In this document: positions 4,901 to 5,428 of the stretch, one piece after another
How positions within the stretch are numbered: the first letter of the stretch is position 1
How the letters are laid out: each line of letters opens with the position of its first letter
Assembly: GCA_012522875.1 (NCBI GenBank)
Contig: JAAYJP010000127.1
Span: forward strand, 1-5,428
Source of the DNA: Clostridiales bacterium
GTDB taxonomy: Bacteria > Bacillota > Clostridia > Christensenellales > Aristaeellaceae
Length of the DNA stretch: 5,428 bases
Reading direction: 5' to 3'
The notes under the pieces: model-generated
Seen by the model: the letters and a program-made list of their open reading frames with translations, nothing else
What the model was told of the DNA's origin: nothing
Database searches by the model: none
Position numbers and translations under genes: made by a program

Positions 4901-5428
4901 CTTGGCAGGCACATTCTCAGTGAACAGCAGGGCACCCGACTCGCTTACGTAGTTCACCGGCACCAGCGCCACTTTGGGAGCGGGAGGAGGTGTCGGGGTG
5001 GGCACTTCGGTGGAGGCGGGGGTTGCTTTGCTGTAGAAAAAAGTGAGGCTGGCGGGCGTCGCCTGGTTATCGCTCACGGATACCGGCTTGGTGGCTTCGT
5101 CGGCCAAGGCGTAGCCCTCCCTGAGGTCTTTGGGATCCGCGGACACCTGGTTGATGCCCTGGCCCAGGCTGCGGGTTTCCTCGCTGGCTACAGGCACACC
5201 CGCCTTGTCCACATAGTAGATTTTGATGTCCACATACTCGGACACAGCGGGCTTGAGTTCATACACGAAAGTGACCTCATGGGGTACGGCCCCCTGAGCA
5301 TCCACCGTAATGGCAAAATGCGTGTCGCCCTTGAGGATGTAGTCGGGCTGCAGGTCTGTGGGCCAGGGCTCGATGACATGCTGGCCGGCGGCAAGGGTCT
5401 GCTGCTGGCTGCTGGCCACCTCCTGGCC
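1991..5428 (-). CDS. Large cell-envelope protein: MucBP-like repeats, five SH3b domains, one transmembrane helix and a cytoplasmic Gly/Pro/Tyr repeat tail; N-terminus outside the window
   Basis: The frame is open to the right edge, and the visible N-terminus falls in the middle of a repeat, so the start and any signal peptide lie upstream; the GTG at 5419 is not credible as a start. Numbering from that GTG, residues 1-294 hold one partial and three full MucBP-like beta repeats of about 73 residues. Residues 311-812 hold five SH3b domains, each with the [V/I]-x-[F/L/M]-R strand and a later Trp, separated by Thr/Pro-rich linkers. Residues 813-902 are a mostly disordered stalk. Residues 903-926 form one transmembrane helix (PIGWVAVGLIALLGGGGYYAYHLY). 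A Lys/Arg/Gln-rich stretch (927-947) marks the inner face, and 977-1106 is a YRPG repeat tail ending in RRRRSDRHSNS. Bacterial SH3b domains typically bind peptidoglycan and MucBP-type repeats are adhesive or structural, so this protein probably links membrane and wall. No enzyme domain or LPxTG sorting signal is visible. The gene ends at a strong terminator. Confidence 0.88.
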   Translation of the reverse strand, partial: GQEVASSQQQTLAAGQHVIEPWPTDLQPDYILKGDTHFAITVDAQGAVPHEVTFVYELKPAVSEYVDIKIYYVDKAGVPVASEETRSLGQGINQVSADPKDLREGYALADEATKPVSVSDNQATPASLTFFYSKATPASTEVPTPTPPPAPKVALVPVNYVSESGALLFTENVPAKEGEQTLIAVNPARVDSGTYELTGAGEQNVTVDAAGVASPGEVVFVFRDITVKSVTLKVHFQDEAGNALSASQDIALEPGSHPVTAPEAINGLLLQGERTVDVTVSETGVLSQAEVVFTYRKPATATPVPTPTPVPTQIPFDITAEDKYAYPNNDNINFRNTPEIKDGNILGTVSRKDLAHISGSLKNRAGEDWFLVEVNGQQGFLKASVVRILTFNEAAAILGFSPSPAPTATPGLPDIPDGAVIDRWGEVTSPGGVNFRSSPSTSSSTRIGTLDRGERFWVYEQQTVDGEVWYNIVANGKTGFVVAQYTRLYSQQESDQYQATLASPMPQSTTPTPPPATAAPTQAPTPAPSPTAQVTATPAPYHGYALTISQVALRSGVSQQDESILATLPADSLVYIWGQTYVGAEGWNSVDAMALTLSGYLPDSVLRRISDQQAVPYLEKLKPQATPSPTPTQRPQQMTGHAITLGDHVPMRAYADTNAQILDILENSAVVSVRGQEFVAGDTWHLVQYGAGYGFVRADQLRMLSAAETAAYLESLRTPTPTPPAATLAPVTLDSPSSYGYVTANSVRLRRGPSTNTDSLKLMDNNAFALVYGTSQQPDGLWYHINQGGTEGYVMSSYFKVLPMGQLTSYLQSPEYLSANTTAVTSPNVQPGKINSVEDYNATVWQNPTLLNPSYEPFNPIGTPTPAVEAIITPSVSPSLAPSLEPLPTFMVLETEAPRKADSSFPIGWVAVGLIALLGGGGYYAYHLYNQNQKRAAQRAAQRRQQAAQQSGTPQARPAQPYQGQSPYAPPRPGQPQHPGGTAPYRPGTTAPGQAGGPNQGTAAYRPGTTAPGQPGAPSQGTAAYRPGAPAPGQPGTPGQGTTAYRPGAPLPGQPGAPNQGTAAYRPGAPAPVQPGQMPPTATPQGTAAYRPASAPPPAGQQTPKAPPVQGTANGTATPEGKPQANSSQPGEETRRRRSDRHSNS
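2102..2491 (-). repeat. In-frame tandem repeat: four 60-bp and two 75-bp units encoding QGTAAYRPG-type repeats
   Basis: Within the cytoplasmic tail, four 20-residue units (60 bp each, 2491-2252) of the form QGTAAYRPGxxxPGQPGxPx are followed by two 25-residue units (2251-2177 and 2176-2102) that share the QGTAAYRP head but have a longer, more Pro-rich second half. A degenerate QGTA follows at about residue 1107. The DNA itself is repetitive: conserved blocks recur at an exact 60-base period on the plus strand. All units keep the frame, so copy number can change without breaking the gene. Confidence 0.93.
2984..4489 (-). repeat. Five SH3b modules, each followed by a short helix and, in most cases, a Thr/Pro linker
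   Basis: Approximate module positions are 4489-4226, 4183-3920, 3808-3563, 3520-3281 and 3217-2984. Key strands are INFRNTP, VNFRSSP, VALRSGV, VPMRAYA and VRLRRGP, with later Trp blocks EDWFLVEVNGQQGFL, EVWYNIVANGKTGFV, EGWNSVDAM, DTWHLVQYGAGYGFV and GLWYHINQGGTEGYV. After each domain comes a helix-like segment related to S-x-x-E-x-x-x-YL-x-x-L (for example AAETAAYLESL and DQQAVPYLEKL). Module 3 is the most diverged. The copies differ strongly, pointing to old duplications. Confidence 0.82.
4538..5428 (-). repeat. MucBP-like extracellular beta repeats (one partial, three complete)
   Basis: A partial copy (5428-5249) is followed by copies at 5248-5030, 4975-4757 and 4756-4538, each 73 residues. 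They share the pattern V-x-[I/L/V]-x-[V/I]-[H/N/Y]-[F/Y] near the start, D-x-[A]-G about eight residues later, a central G-x-x-x-V turn, and an end of the type V-V-F-x-[Y/F]. A Thr/Pro linker separates the second and third. The layout resembles MucBP-type repeats of Gram-positive surface proteins, but a profile match was not computed and another Ig-like or beta-grasp family is possible. Confidence 0.6.

Noticed and set aside
5417..5419. GTG at 5419 as the start of the large gene
   Set aside because: The frame stays open to the window edge, GAG directly abuts the GTG leaving no proper ribosome-binding spacing, no signal peptide follows, and the codon falls inside a repeat that aligns with the complete copies.

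Overview
All four protein genes in this window lie on the minus strand, so the region is read from right to left. The GC-rich sequence, canonical Shine-Dalgarno sites, sigma-A-type promoters, and a surface protein with SH3b domains joined by Thr-Pro linkers suggest a high-GC member of the Clostridia (Firmicutes), possibly a gut or rumen lineage near Oscillospirales or Christensenellales. The phylum is a moderate inference and the lower rank is a guess.

Layout in transcription order: (1) 5428-1991, the 3' portion (1145 codons in the window, N-terminus cut off) of a large membrane-anchored envelope protein. It has MucBP-like beta repeats, then five SH3b domains, one transmembrane helix, and a cytoplasmic tail of Gly/Pro/Tyr repeats. 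It ends at a strong intrinsic terminator (1946-1980). (2) A consensus extended -10 promoter (1938-1967) overlaps that terminator, followed by a short leader with a perfect hairpin at the predicted 5' end. (3) 1879-1352, an ECF sigma factor. (4) 1365-460, a single-pass membrane protein whose start overlaps the sigma gene and which is probably its anti-sigma factor. (5) A GC-rich hairpin (402-440) overlapping a near-consensus promoter (396-424). (6) 367-1, the N-terminal 122 codons of a secreted CapA/PgsA-family protein, cut by the left edge.

The genes share a cell-envelope theme: a wall-binding membrane protein, a sigma/anti-sigma pair that would sense something outside the membrane, and an exported CapA-like metallophosphatase-fold protein. 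No ECF-type promoter was recognised in front of any gene, so direct control of the neighbours by this sigma factor is not shown. The most unusual feature is that both gaps between transcription units carry the same compact device: a terminator hairpin whose loop holds the -35 element of the next promoter and whose tail holds or abuts its -10 element. No mobile element, CRISPR array, tRNA or rRNA was seen, and no gene-free stretch exceeds about 110 bases.
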